Part shown: in pieces, positions 9,662 to 17,942 of the stretch
How the letters are laid out: the number at the start of each line of letters is the position of its first letter
Numbering within the stretch: position 1 is the first letter of the stretch
Assembly (NCBI RefSeq): GCF_900130065.1
Contig: NZ_FQXV01000001.1
Span: 639,083-703,082 of the forward strand
DNA: 64,000 bases
Source of the DNA: Sporobacter termitidis DSM 10068
GTDB lineage: Bacteria; Bacillota; Clostridia; Oscillospirales; Oscillospiraceae
Direction of reading: 5' to 3'
The notes under the pieces: generated by a model
What the model saw: only the letters and a program-made list of their open reading frames with translations
Told to the model about the DNA's origin: nothing
Database searches by the model: none
Program-made: the position numbers and the translations under genes

Positions 9662-11446
9662 ATGCCCGAAGACAAGAAATATACGTTTGAAAACGAAGAA
9701 TACCGCAGGACTTACTGGCACACCTGCGCGCACATTCTCGCGCAGGCGGTGAAGCGCCTGTATCCCGAGACAAAGCTCGCCATCGGCCCGGCGATCGACA
9801 CCGGCTTCTACTACGATTTTGATTCGGAGGTCTCTTTTACGCCGGAGATACTGGCGAAAATCGAGGCCGAAATGAGCAAAATCTGCAAGGAAAACCTGAA
9901 GCTCGAGCGCTTTGAGCTGCCCCGCGCGGAAGCGCTCGCGCTGATGAAGGCGGAGCCGTATAAAACGGAGCTCATTAACGATCTGCCGGAGGACGCGGCC
10001 CTCTCCTTTTACAGGCAGGGCGAGTTCACCGACCTGTGCGCCGGGCCCCATCTCGATTCGACGGGGCGGGTCAAGGCCAACGCCGTCAGGCTGACCGCCT
10101 GCACCGGCGCCTACTGGCGCGGCGACGCCAAGCGCAAGATGCTCCAGCGCGTGTACGGCACCGCCTATCCCAAAAAGGAGGAGCTGGACGCCTATCTCGC
10201 ATCCGTCGAGGAGGCCAAAAAACGCGACCACAACAAGATCGGCCGCGAGCTGGGCTATTTTACGACGGTGGACGTGATCGGCCAGGGTCTGCCGATCCTT
10301 TTGCCCAACGGCGCCCGCGTCATCCAGCTCCTCAGCCGCTTTGTAGAGGATGAGGAGCAGCGGCGCGGCTACCAGCTGACCAAGACGCCCTATATGGCAA
10401 AGCGCGAGCTGTATAAAATCTCCGGTCACTGGGACCACTATCTGGACGGCATGTTCGTCCTGGGCGACCCCAATGACGAGACGAAGGAATGCTTTGCCCT
10501 CCGCCCCATGACGTGCCCCTTCCAATACCAGGTGTTCCTGAACGAAATGCGCTCCTACCGCGACCTGCCCATGCGGCTGGGCGAGACCTCCACGCTGTTC
10601 CGCAACGAGGACTCCGGCGAGATGCACGGGCTTATCCGGGTGCGGCAGTTCACCATTTCCGAGGGGCATCTCATCCTGCGGCCGGACCAGCTGGAGGAGG
10701 AGTTCCGCGGCTGCCTGGAGCTTGCCAAGTTCATGCTGGAAACCCTGGGCCTGGACGGCGACTGCTCCTACCGCTTCAGCCAGTGGGACCCGAACAACAC
10801 CGCCAAATACGAGGGCACGGCCGAGCAGTGGAACGAGGCCCAGGGCCTCATGGGCAAAATCCTCGACCATCTGGGCATCGACTATAAGATCGGCATCGAC
10901 GAGGCGGCCTTCTACGGCCCGAAGCTCGACATCCAGACTAAAAACGTGCACGGCAAGGAAGACACCCTCATCACCATCCAGATCGACATGCTGCTGGCCG
11001 AAAAGTTCGGCATGGAGTATGTGGACGCGGACGGCACGAAGAAAAGGCCGTACATCATCCACCGCACCTCCATCGGCTGCTATGAGCGGACGCTGGCCCT
11101 GCTCCTTGAAAAGTACGCCGGCGCCCTGCCCACGTGGCTGATGCCGGAGCAGGTCCGCGTCCTGCCGATCACCGACCGCACCGCCGCTTACGCCGACGAT
11201 ATCGCCGCCCGGCTGCGGGAATTGGGCTTCAGGGCCGAAACCGACAAGCGCAGCGAAAAAATCGGCTATAAGATCCGCGAGGCGCAGGGCAGCAAAATCC
11301 CGTATATGCTGGTCGTGGGCGACAAGGAAGCGGAGAACGGCCAGGTCTCGGTCCGCCACCGCGCCGAGGGCGACCTGGGCGCAATGGCACTGGACGATTT
11401 TATCACAACGCTCCGAACCGTCGTCGACGGCAAGCTGATCAAATAA
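9662..11446 (+). CDS. thrS: Threonyl-tRNA synthetase lacking the N-terminal TGS domain
   Basis: Class II synthetase that charges tRNA-Thr. The 594 residues begin almost at once with the second additional/editing domain (HTCAHILAQAV near residues 19-29, with the HxxxH zinc/editing motif; TACTGAYWRGD later). The catalytic core follows, with the zinc cysteine in ALRPMTCP, motif 2 at MHGLIRVRQFT and motif 3 with HRTSIGCYERTLALLLE. The anticodon-binding domain closes the protein (VRVLPIT...RAETDKRSEKIGYKIREA). Typical bacterial ThrRS has about 640 residues because of an N-terminal TGS domain; none is encoded between the AGGAGGAGC ribosome site and the editing domain, so it is truly absent. Expression is controlled by the T-box upstream. 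Confidence 0.95.
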   Translation: MPEDKKYTFENEEYRRTYWHTCAHILAQAVKRLYPETKLAIGPAIDTGFYYDFDSEVSFTPEILAKIEAEMSKICKENLKLERFELPRAEALALMKAEPYKTELINDLPEDAALSFYRQGEFTDLCAGPHLDSTGRVKANAVRLTACTGAYWRGDAKRKMLQRVYGTAYPKKEELDAYLASVEEAKKRDHNKIGRELGYFTTVDVIGQGLPILLPNGARVIQLLSRFVEDEEQRRGYQLTKTPYMAKRELYKISGHWDHYLDGMFVLGDPNDETKECFALRPMTCPFQYQVFLNEMRSYRDLPMRLGETSTLFRNEDSGEMHGLIRVRQFTISEGHLILRPDQLEEEFRGCLELAKFMLETLGLDGDCSYRFSQWDPNNTAKYEGTAEQWNEAQGLMGKILDHLGIDYKIGIDEAAFYGPKLDIQTKNVHGKEDTLITIQIDMLLAEKFGMEYVDADGTKKRPYIIHRTSIGCYERTLALLLEKYAGALPTWLMPEQVRVLPITDRTAAYADDIAARLRELGFRAETDKRSEKIGYKIREAQGSKIPYMLVVGDKEAENGQVSVRHRAEGDLGAMALDDFITTLRTVVDGKLIK

Positions 11447-11449
11447 CGC

Positions 11450-11474
11450 AAGGGGACGGCTCAGCCGTCCCCTT
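11450..11474. terminator. Terminator between thrS and the convergent lipoprotein gene
   Basis: AAGGGGACGGC and GCCGTCCCCTT form a perfect 11-bp stem with a 3-base loop immediately after the thrS stop codon. It lies between two convergent genes and can serve both, although the U-tract is short. Confidence 0.7.
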
Positions 11475-11479
11475 ATGAT

Positions 11480-12073
11480 TTACAGCCCCGTTGCCAGGCC
11501 GTCGATCTTCCACGTTCCGTCGGGGTCCTTGACCACGTCGACAAAGCGATGGTTCACCCCGCTTTCCCACGCCGTATTCGGCGAGGGCGTGATATCGAAC
11601 TCGACCTCAAACCAGATTGTCGGGACGCCCTCGGGGACGTCCGTCGCGTGAAACTCGTAAGGTGGGAAGAGCGCGGCGATATACGGCGGCAGGTAGCCCT
11701 TCATTGAAACCAGCTCGACGGATTCGATACCCCAGTGTTCCTTGAGGGTCTGCTCTTCCGGATAGTCCTCTTGGCGCTGGGCGGACGTCAGCTTCCAGGC
11801 CGCGTCATAGTCTTTCTTTTCAAGCGCGGCAAAATAATCCTTGATCAACTGCTCCACCTGCTTTTGGTCGTCAAACGTAGCGGTGAACTGGGGCGGCAGA
11901 GACGGCGCCGCCATACCCTGAGACGCGCCGGTGCCGGATGTCTCGGGCGGGGCTGCTTCCGATGGTCCCGCGCTTTGGGACGGGCTTGCGGCGGCCTGCG
12001 GCGGATTTGCGGCTTGACAGCCGCCGAGCATCAGGGCCCCAAGGAGCGCGACGATAAACAGGAGCCGTTTCAT
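11480..12073 (-). CDS. Predicted lipoprotein of unknown function
   Basis: The 197-residue protein has a lipoprotein signal peptide ending in the lipobox LGGC (cysteine at about residue 19), so it should be anchored on the outer face of the membrane. A low-complexity Ala/Pro/Ser linker (about 20-60) leads into a folded part of about 130 residues. That part opens with VEQLIKDYFAALEKKDYDAAWKL, a helix pattern typical of NTF2-like or DUF4829-type domains, and ends in strands (WFEVEFDI, RFVDVVKDPDGTWKIDGL). I do not recognise a specific function. It is a single gene, convergent with thrS and divergent from the radical SAM gene. Confidence 0.75.
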   Translation of the reverse strand: MKRLLFIVALLGALMLGGCQAANPPQAAASPSQSAGPSEAAPPETSGTGASQGMAAPSLPPQFTATFDDQKQVEQLIKDYFAALEKKDYDAAWKLTSAQRQEDYPEEQTLKEHWGIESVELVSMKGYLPPYIAALFPPYEFHATDVPEGVPTIWFEVEFDITPSPNTAWESGVNHRFVDVVKDPDGTWKIDGLATGL

Positions 12074-12202
12074 CTGGCGTCACATCCTTTCTCGATTCGG
12101 TATTTTCAATTATAGCATATTAATGTTCCACAGACGTGCGCGGGCCTCCCCCGCTCTTGCCGTTGCCCCGCTGTTTCTGATACAATATGCTTCGGTGATA
12201 TC

Positions 12203-13096
12203 ATGACCAATACAAATGATCTCTGCAATATCTGCCCCCGGCGCTGCGGCGAGGCGCGGGGTGGGACCTCCGGCGCCGGCGTCTGCGGCATGGGGCGGGA
12301 CCCCGTCGTGGCGCGGGCCATGCTACATCAGTGGGAGGAGCCGTGCGTCAGCGGCGAAAATGGCTCTGGCACCGTGTTTTTCTCCGGCTGCGCGTTAAAC
12401 TGCGTCTACTGCCAAAACAGCGATATCAGCCTCAAACGGTTCGGCAAGCCGGTGACAGTCGCGCGGCTGCGGGAAATTTACGGAGAGCTGATTGCCCAGG
12501 GCGCGCACAATATCAATCTTGTAAACCCGACGCATTTTTCAGACTGTATTCTTGCGTCCTTGGAGGGCGGACTGCCTGTCCCCGTGGTCTGGAACTCGGG
12601 CGGCTACGAGCGCGTGGAAACGCTGCGGCGGCTCGAGGGCAAAATCCAAATCTATCTTCCGGACATGAAGTACGCGCTGAGGCCGCCCGCCGGGCAGTAC
12701 TCCAGTGCCGCCGATTACCCCGAAACGGCGCGGCGGGCCATCCTGGAGATGTTCCGCCAGACGGGGCCCTACCTCATAAACGACGACGGCCTGTTGACGT
12801 GCGGCGTAATCATCCGGCACCTCATATTGCCGGAAAACCTTGAAAACACGCGCCGCGTCATCGACTGGGTATCGGAGACGTTTAAGCCCGGCGACGTGCT
12901 GTTTTCCCTGATGAGCCAGTATACCCCCTGCGGGGCGCTTGATGATTTTCCCGAGCTCCGGCGGCGGCTGACACAGGAGGAATACGACGAGGCCGTCGGC
13001 TATCTCGAAGCGTCGGGTATCGAGGACGGATTTTTCCAGGAACTGTCCTCGGCGAAAGAGGAATATATCCCCGAGTTCGATCTCCGCGGGGTTTAA
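12203..13096 (+). CDS. Radical SAM protein, pyruvate-formate-lyase-activase-like
   Basis: The 297-residue protein carries an N-terminal cysteine pair region CNICPRRCG (residues 8-16) and then the radical SAM cluster motif CALNCVYC (CxxxCxxC), which binds a 4Fe-4S cluster and S-adenosylmethionine. Further signatures are the LVNPTHF, VWNSGGYE and IYLPDMKY strands. This pattern fits the PflX-like/COG1313 family of uncharacterised activase homologues rather than true PflA, because no formate-lyase partner lies nearby. The start ATG follows GGTGAT. A possible promoter is TTGCCG (12157-12162) with TACAAT (12181-12186). The target of the predicted radical chemistry is unknown. Confidence 0.8.
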   Translation: MTNTNDLCNICPRRCGEARGGTSGAGVCGMGRDPVVARAMLHQWEEPCVSGENGSGTVFFSGCALNCVYCQNSDISLKRFGKPVTVARLREIYGELIAQGAHNINLVNPTHFSDCILASLEGGLPVPVVWNSGGYERVETLRRLEGKIQIYLPDMKYALRPPAGQYSSAADYPETARRAILEMFRQTGPYLINDDGLLTCGVIIRHLILPENLENTRRVIDWVSETFKPGDVLFSLMSQYTPCGALDDFPELRRRLTQEEYDEAVGYLEASGIEDGFFQELSSAKEEYIPEFDLRGV

Positions 13097-13125
13097 CTTC
13101 CCACCCACCCGACCAATAGAGGTAT

Positions 13126-13193
13126 AGGGGGCTGCCGCCCCCTATGACCCCTTGATGGGGCTCCGCCCCATGCCCTTTCGGGGCTTTGCCCCG
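13126..13193. repeat. GC-rich intergenic hairpins between the radical SAM and SSB genes
   Basis: Three short palindromes occur in a row: AGGGGGCTGCCGCCCCCT, TGGGGCTCCGCCCCA and GGGGCTTTGCCCC. A fourth GGGGTGCCGCCCC lies at about 13417. They are typical of repeat-rich spacers in GC-rich clostridia. The whole 13097-13441 gap has no supportable gene. Confidence 0.6.
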
Positions 13194-13441
13194 GACCCCA
13201 TTGGACCTGGCCCCTGCTTAAGGCCACGCCATGTAAGGGCGATTCACGAATCGCCCGCCGTCCCGACAACGTAGGGCGCGGCTTTCCAGACGCGCCTCTC
13301 TTGTCGGCGCGGCACAGCGCAAAAGGGGCGGGGATGAACGCCCCGCCCTCGAACCGATATTGATTTCCCCGCCTTTTGGCGTGAAGGCATCCCGCATCCC
13401 CGCACAAAATGCTGTGGGGTGCCGCCCCATACCTTTAAATA

Positions 13442-14038
13442 CTACGGCAGGAGCGTGACGATGGACACCTCGAACGCGGTGCGCTCGGTGGCGGCGCCGT
13501 TTTCGTTTTTTATGTATTTCCGGCTCTGTATTCGTCCTTCCAGCGAGATCGTATCGCCGACGGCGAGCTCCGCCGCGCCCTCGGCCAGTCTGCCCCAGGC
13601 GATGCACGGCAGGTAATCTGACCGGCCGTACCGCCTGTTGACGGCGAGCATGATATCGCATATCTGGCGGCCCATCGGCGTTTTCCTGAGATTCGGCTTT
13701 TTGCAGATGGCGCCAGTCAGGCGGACGAGGTTTTTATCCTCATCGTCCGTAAAATAAAGCTCCTTGGCAAAAACGCTGATGACCAGCCGGCTGCCGTCTC
13801 CGCGCTTGTTGTTGAAGGAACGCAGCTCGCCCGTCACGGCGATATGCTGGCTGTCCTCTATCTCAAGCTTTTCAAGCATCTCCTGGCGGACAATGATGTT
13901 GACCGTGTCGACAAATCCCGACAGGCGCTCTATATCAAGAGGGAACGAAAAATAACTCTCGCTGCCTCCCATGTGCGAAAACCTGGGTTTATCGGCAATC
14001 GAACCGCATAACTCGACAACATTGTTCATCCCTTCCAA
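13442..14038 (-). CDS. Single-stranded DNA-binding-like protein with two OB folds
   Basis: About 198 residues form two successive OB-fold-like halves. The first runs from VVELCGSIADKP to about residue 95 (VNIIV...HIAVTGELRSF). The second is clearer: VRLTGAICKKPNLRKTPMGRQICDIMLAVNR followed by YLPCIAWGRLAE and ISLEGRIQSRKY, the order of strands seen in bacterial SSB and PriB. Ordinary SSB has one OB fold and an acidic DDDIPF tail; this tail is absent. A TTG at 14038-14036, eight bases after GAGGGG, is the preferred start; GTG at 14047 and ATG at 14029 are alternatives. It would bind single-stranded DNA, possibly as a specialised paralogue of SSB. Confidence 0.72.
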   Translation of the reverse strand: MEGMNNVVELCGSIADKPRFSHMGGSESYFSFPLDIERLSGFVDTVNIIVRQEMLEKLEIEDSQHIAVTGELRSFNNKRGDGSRLVISVFAKELYFTDDEDKNLVRLTGAICKKPNLRKTPMGRQICDIMLAVNRRYGRSDYLPCIAWGRLAEGAAELAVGDTISLEGRIQSRKYIKNENGAATERTAFEVSIVTLLP

Positions 14039-14105
14039 GACTGCCACCCCTCACCTGTAAACCTCTTATCTGTGGACAGTATATGTCCTCATATTCCCCA
14101 TTAGA

Positions 14106-14588
14106 CTAACCGTTTGTATCCGAGATTTTCAGGCCGAGGATCAAAAGAGCGCCGGCGACCGTTAAAAGGCAGTCCGGACGCATGCCGCCCATGATCTTGA
14201 TTTCCTGCCGTTCCAGCATATCGCCGCCCGCCGTCAGGAACTCGCGCTGGATCGCCAGCACGCAGGAGGTCTCGCTGATCGAGGAGAGCGTGATCGTGTT
14301 TTTCGGCGACATTCCGTAGGTGACGATACAGCGGGCGTCAAAGGCCGACGCATCGCCGTCGCCCGGCATCAGCAGGATGCCGCACTGGATGCGCTCCGCC
14401 GGGCCGCAGGACGGCGCCGCGTCCTCGCCCAGCACCAGAATGTCCGGCTGACTGCCGGAGAGCGCGGCGCAGGACGGAACCTGCGCGATGAGCAGGTCGC
14501 CCGGATTCCCGCCGTACCGCCTGATCCCGGCCGTAATTTTGCCGGCAATGTCGTCGCAGCCCGCGTCGATAACCGCTATTTCCGTCAT
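14106..14588 (-). CDS. Hypothetical protein
   Basis: The 160-residue protein has no signal peptide and is rich in cysteine and glycine. It starts MTEIAVIDAGCDDIAGKI, and alternating short strands and helices (DILVLGEDA, CGILLMPGDG, CIVTYGMSP) suggest an alpha/beta Rossmann-like fold. The C-terminus ends in a hydrophobic helix (LLTVAGALLILGL). I do not recognise the family. It lies between the OB-fold gene and a small membrane protein on the same strand, with a 22-base gap to the latter, so the genes may form a small operon. Confidence 0.6.
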   Translation of the reverse strand: MTEIAVIDAGCDDIAGKITAGIRRYGGNPGDLLIAQVPSCAALSGSQPDILVLGEDAAPSCGPAERIQCGILLMPGDGDASAFDARCIVTYGMSPKNTITLSSISETSCVLAIQREFLTAGGDMLERQEIKIMGGMRPDCLLTVAGALLILGLKISDTNG

Positions 14589-14610
14589 GATTCTACCTCC
14601 CTTTGTCCGT

Positions 14611-15021
14611 TCAGCCTTCCTTGAAGAAGCGGCGCCCGACGAGCGTCATCACCCAGATGCCCGGTATGGAAAGCCCGACCCATAAGAGCGAAAAAAGCAG
14701 GCAGATCTGTCCGAAAAGATTGGCCCAGCTGTTGGCGTAGCTCCACACGTTCCACCCAAGGACGATGTTGACGACGATACCGGTCACAAATTCGACGGTG
14801 GTGATGACGGCGCCGCCCATGATCCATTTTTTCCACAGCGCCTCCCTGCTCTTCGTGGCGATGAGGTAAAGAAAAATGGCGCAGACGCCGCCGGCGAGCA
14901 TCATCGTCCAATGCGTCCGCCCCCTGAAGGCCAGCTCCAGCGCACCGTAGACGAGGCCGCCGCTTTTAAAAATTCCGGCATATTTCAGTGTTTTGATCAT
15001 ATGGAGTTTAAGTAAGGTCAT
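14611..15021 (-). CDS. Small membrane protein, putative ABC-transporter type IV (CmpB-like) family
   Basis: The 136 residues contain four hydrophobic helices. The N-terminal segment GGLVYGALELAFRGRTHW followed by TMMLAGG resembles the conserved G-x-x-Y-x-x-E...RGxxH..M..GG signature of the CmpB-like family (PF06541). Family members are integral membrane proteins of unproven function. An internal ATG at residue 8 (15000) is an alternative start; neither has a strong ribosome site. It is divergent from the infC operon. Confidence 0.65.
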   Translation of the reverse strand: MTLLKLHMIKTLKYAGIFKSGGLVYGALELAFRGRTHWTMMLAGGVCAIFLYLIATKSREALWKKWIMGGAVITTVEFVTGIVVNIVLGWNVWSYANSWANLFGQICLLFSLLWVGLSIPGIWVMTLVGRRFFKEG

Positions 15022-15139
15022 GGACGATCTACCGGCCTTTCGCTGGGTTTTTCCAACACGCTTAGAATATCCTGTTTGGCACCGATTATGCCGGCATCCG
15101 GCAAATTGGGCGGCGGTTATTTATACGCCAATATAGCTA

Positions 15140-15168
15140 TTGACAAAATGACGGCGGCCTGATAAAAT
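15140..15168 (+). promoter_or_regulatory. infC operon promoter
   Basis: TTGACA (15140-15145), 17 bases and TAAAAT (15163-15168) form a near-consensus sigma-A promoter about 170 bases ahead of the infC start. It leaves room for a structured leader. Confidence 0.8.
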
Positions 15169-15244
15169 GACGTGGTCAAAATAAAGCAGTACGGCATCCC
15201 CGTTCTCACCCGGCCGCATTCGGCGCGCCGCGGTCAACATTGAG

Positions 15245-15307
15245 ACTTCCCGGCCAAAGGGCCGGATAATGTTGTCTTGTGCGCGGGTGCTTGTGCATCC
15301 GCGTTTT
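15245..15307 (+). promoter_or_regulatory. infC-rpmI-rplT leader with attenuator hairpin
   Basis: A CCGGCC-AAA-GGGCCGG hairpin (about 15250-15265) is followed by a terminator-like stem, CGCGGGTGC (15282-15290) with GCATCCGCG (15295-15303), and TTTT. It sits between the promoter and the infC ribosome site, where Firmicutes commonly use L20-dependent attenuation. The hairpins are seen directly; the L20 control is inferred from the family. Confidence 0.65.
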
Positions 15308-15340
15308 GTATTTTCGGGTTATTTTAGCAGGAGGTGCTTA

Positions 15341-15859
15341 ATTATCAGCAATACGGCTTATCAAATTAACGAGGAGATCCGTGACAAAGAGATCCGCCTG
15401 ATCGGTGAGGACGGCGCGCAGCTGGGCATCATGTCGCCCGCGGACGCGTTCAAAATCGCCGTGGAGCAAGAGCTTGACCTGGTGAAGATCTCGCCCGCGT
15501 CCAACCCGCCCGTCTGCAAGATCATGGATTACGGAAAGTATCGTTTCGAGCAGTCGAAACGGGAGAAGGAAGCGCGCAAGAACCAGCATATCGTCGAGGT
15601 CAAGGAGATCCGCATGTCACCCGGCATCGGTTTAAACGACTTCAATACGAAGCTGAAGAACGGGCAGAAATTCCTGCAGGAAGGCGACCGGTTAAAAGTC
15701 ACGGTCCGATTCCGCGGCAGAGAGATGGCTCACACCAATATCGGTGAGGAGCTTTTAAAGAAGTTTGCCGAGGAATGCTCCGAGTTGGCCACCGTTGATA
15801 AAAACCCGAAACTTGAGGGGCGTTTCATGACGATGTTCCTGTCCCCAAAAGCAAAATAA
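15341..15859 (+). CDS. infC: Translation initiation factor IF-3 with an ATT start codon
   Basis: IF-3 binds the 30S subunit and rejects non-canonical start codons and wrong initiator tRNAs. The protein reads I-I-S-N-T-A-Y-Q-I-N-E-E-I-R and runs through DYGKYRFEQSK and KVTVRFRGREM, giving 172 residues, the size of Bacillus IF-3. The only well-placed start is ATT (15341-15343), six bases after a perfect AGGAGG. No ATG, GTG or TTG in this frame lies near the ribosome site; the nearest in-frame ATG (15269) is upstream of the attenuator hairpin. An AUU start is a classic autoregulatory feature of infC in enterobacteria. rpmI and rplT follow. Confidence 0.93.
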   Translation: MISNTAYQINEEIRDKEIRLIGEDGAQLGIMSPADAFKIAVEQELDLVKISPASNPPVCKIMDYGKYRFEQSKREKEARKNQHIVEVKEIRMSPGIGLNDFNTKLKNGQKFLQEGDRLKVTVRFRGREMAHTNIGEELLKKFAEECSELATVDKNPKLEGRFMTMFLSPKAK

Positions 15860-15915
15860 TATTATGACATTTTGACGTAAGTCTTCGTTATCACAATTTG
15901 GAAGGAGAACCAGCC

Positions 15916-16119
15916 ATGCCTAAGATCAAGACCCACAGCGGGGCCAAGAAGAGATTCAGTCTCACCAAAAACGGCAAAGTCAAACGCGCGCAAGCGTTCA
16001 AAAGTCACCTTCTCAACGGGCACGGGAAATCACCCAAGCGCAAGAGAGGCCTCCGTAAAGGCGTCTATGCCGACGTGACGAACGAAGCGGCTATCAAGCG
16101 CATGATCCCGTATAAATAA
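15916..16119 (+). CDS. rpmI: 50S ribosomal protein L35
   Basis: The 67-residue basic protein starts [14 protein letters not shown] and contains [13 protein letters not shown] and [12 protein letters not shown], the full L35 signature. The ATG at 15916 follows AAGGAG. An in-frame ATG 18 bases earlier lacks a ribosome site. It is the second gene of the infC operon. Confidence 0.97.
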   Translation: MPKIKTHSGAKKRFSLTKNGKVKRAQAFKSHLLNGHGKSPKRKRGLRKGVYADVTNEAAIKRMIPYK

Positions 16120-16136
16120 GAAGGAGGTTTTTTTTA

Positions 16137-16496
16137 ATGGCCAGAGTCAAAGGCGCGATGATGACGCGCAAAAGAAGAAATAAGATTTTAAAGCTCGCCA
16201 AGGGCTATTGGGGCGCAAAATCCACCCACTATAAAATGGCCAACCAGGCCGTCATGAAGTCCCTCACCTACGCTTATGTCGGCCGCAAGCGCAAAAAGAG
16301 AGATTACCGCCAGCTGTGGATCAGCCGGATCAACGCCGCCTGCAAAATGAACGGCATGAACTATTCCCGTTTCATGCACGGCCTGAAGCTCAGCGGCATC
16401 GAAATGAACCGCAAGATGCTCTCCGAGATGGCCATCCACGAGCCCGAGGCGTTCACCGCCCTGGCTCAAAAAGCCAAGGTCGCCATCGGCGCGTAA
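16137..16496 (+). CDS. rplT: 50S ribosomal protein L20
   Basis: The 119 residues begin [20 protein letters not shown] and include [13 protein letters not shown] and [16 protein letters not shown], the standard L20 sequence and length. L20 binds 23S rRNA early in 50S assembly and, in Bacillus, represses its own operon through the leader. AAGGAGG precedes the ATG, 17 bases after rpmI. A strong terminator closes the operon. Confidence 0.98.
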   Translation: MARVKGAMMTRKRRNKILKLAKGYWGAKSTHYKMANQAVMKSLTYAYVGRKRKKRDYRQLWISRINAACKMNGMNYSRFMHGLKLSGIEMNRKMLSEMAIHEPEAFTALAQKAKVAIGA

Positions 16497-16520
16497 TGCG
16501 TAAATTAATTTAAACAAAAA

Positions 16521-16556
16521 ACAACCTTCCGCTGAACACTGGAGGTTGTTTTTTGT
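16521..16556 (+). terminator. Intrinsic terminator of infC-rpmI-rplT
   Basis: ACAACCTTCC pairs with GGAGGTTGT around a 10-base loop, followed by TTTTTTG, 25 bases after the rplT stop. Confidence 0.92.
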
Positions 16557-16591
16557 CATTCTGATACTATCGCGTCATTCTAATTACTATC

Positions 16592-16667
16592 ATGTCATTC
16601 CCGCGCAGGCGGGAATCCACGTTGGGCGCCAACAAGATATGGATTCCCGCCTGCGCGGGAATGGCAT
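16592..16667. repeat. Inverted repeat, second copy of the 382-457 element
   Basis: ATGTCATTCCCGCGCAGGCG plus GGAATCCA forms the left arm. The right arm is its reverse complement with one mismatch. The core arms are identical to the element between murA and yycJ, but the 20-base centre differs, as expected for a mobile or gene-converting hairpin repeat. Confidence 0.85.
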
Positions 16668-16726
16668 CCTGTTTTTCTCCCGTTCTCCAGTATCTCGTGG
16701 GCGAAAAGCGCTGCCTCTCTGCCCTT

Positions 16727-17662
16727 TTATTTTACCAGCGCCCGTTTCAGCGCGTCGATAAGGCCCGCGGCGGCGCGCCGGCCGATTTCGGTCGGGAACA
16801 TGTCGAAACCGTGGAAGCAGCCGGGATAAATGTGAAACTCCGTGGGGACGCCGGCCTGCAGCAGGCGCGTGACATAGTCGGTCGTCTCGTCGCGGAAAAG
16901 GTCCAGCGCGCCGACGAACGTGTACGCGGGCGGCAGCCCGGCAAGATTTAACGCGCGGGCGGGCGCGGCGTACTGCGGCACATCGCCGCCGTATAATGGA
17001 CCCAGGTACGATTCCCAGGCGAAGATGTTCTTGTCCCGGCTCCACACCCGCGGGTCGGTGAATTCCCGGCTGGAGGGCGTTATATTCCTGTCGTCGAGCA
17101 TCGGATAGAGCGGCGCCTGAAACGTGATGCGCGGGCCCTTCCTGTCCCGGGCCAAGAGCGCCAGCGCTGCGGCCAGCCCGCCGCCCGCGCTGCCGCCCAC
17201 GACGGCGATATTGTCCCGGTCCGCATCGAGCGCCGGGGCGTTATCGGCAAACCATGCGAGCGCGGCATAGCAGTCCTCCAGCGGCGCGGGGAACGGGTGC
17301 TCCGGCGCGAGCCTGTAGTCGACGGAGGCAACGACGGCGCCCAGGGCGGCCGCGATTCCGGCACAGCTCGAGTCCGTCATCTCGGGCGTGCCGAGGATGT
17401 AGCCGCCTCCGTGGATGTACAGGACCCCCGGCCGGTTCCTTGCCGGCCCCGCCGGGTCGTAGAGTCGCACCCGCACCTGCGCCGCGCCCTCCGGCCCCGG
17501 TATCCTGCGGTCGGTGACCGTACAGTCGGGAAAATTCGTGACCGCCGGGCCAAAGGCCGTGGCCATCCCCGCGCGGAGCTCGTTCAGGTCCTCCTTTCTG
17601 AAATCCTCCCGCGGCATCATGGACAGCATCGCCCGCAGCTCCGGATCGACTCTGGAATCCAT
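16727..17662 (-). CDS. Alpha/beta hydrolase (hormone-sensitive-lipase-like esterase)
   Basis: The 311-residue protein starts at ATG 17662-17660 behind GGAGGG; a longer reading upstream has no ribosome site. It shows the oxyanion-hole motif HGGGY, the SVDYRLAPEHPFPA stretch and the nucleophile elbow GGSAGGG. An Asp in DLFRDET and a His in YPGCFHGFD complete the catalytic triad. This is the HSL/family IV esterase pattern, acting on short acyl esters in the cytoplasm. The elbow has GGSAGG rather than the common GDSAGG. A second relative begins at 63483. Confidence 0.85.
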   Translation of the reverse strand: MDSRVDPELRAMLSMMPREDFRKEDLNELRAGMATAFGPAVTNFPDCTVTDRRIPGPEGAAQVRVRLYDPAGPARNRPGVLYIHGGGYILGTPEMTDSSCAGIAAALGAVVASVDYRLAPEHPFPAPLEDCYAALAWFADNAPALDADRDNIAVVGGSAGGGLAAALALLARDRKGPRITFQAPLYPMLDDRNITPSSREFTDPRVWSRDKNIFAWESYLGPLYGGDVPQYAAPARALNLAGLPPAYTFVGALDLFRDETTDYVTRLLQAGVPTEFHIYPGCFHGFDMFPTEIGRRAAAGLIDALKRALVK

Positions 17663-17723
17663 ATAAAGCCCTCCATATATGTAAAATCTTTTTAAAATGG
17701 AAATTACGAACACGGTTCATATC

Positions 17724-17803
17724 GTAGGGGCAGACCTTGTGTCTGCCCTCTTTTGGTGTGCGGTGCTTTATTGTAACAGGGCAAACACAAGGTTTGCCCC
17801 TAC
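17724..17803. repeat. Inverted repeat with 26-bp arms
   Basis: GTAGGGGCAGACCTTGTGTC (17724 on) and its near-complement ending TTTGCCCCTAC (17778-17803) form a long hairpin with two mismatches and a 28-base loop. It lies between the hydrolase and cca genes. Nothing coding is seen around it. Confidence 0.75.
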
Positions 17804-17942
17804 GGGGCGACGAATTCAACGTCGCCTCACCGTACGCAGGGCCGCCGCCCTCGGCGGCCCTGTGGCCTGTTGACGGGAAATCGGCACGCAGAATCATCGC
17901 GCTCCAAAACGACGGGCGATTTGTGAACCGCTCCATATATCA

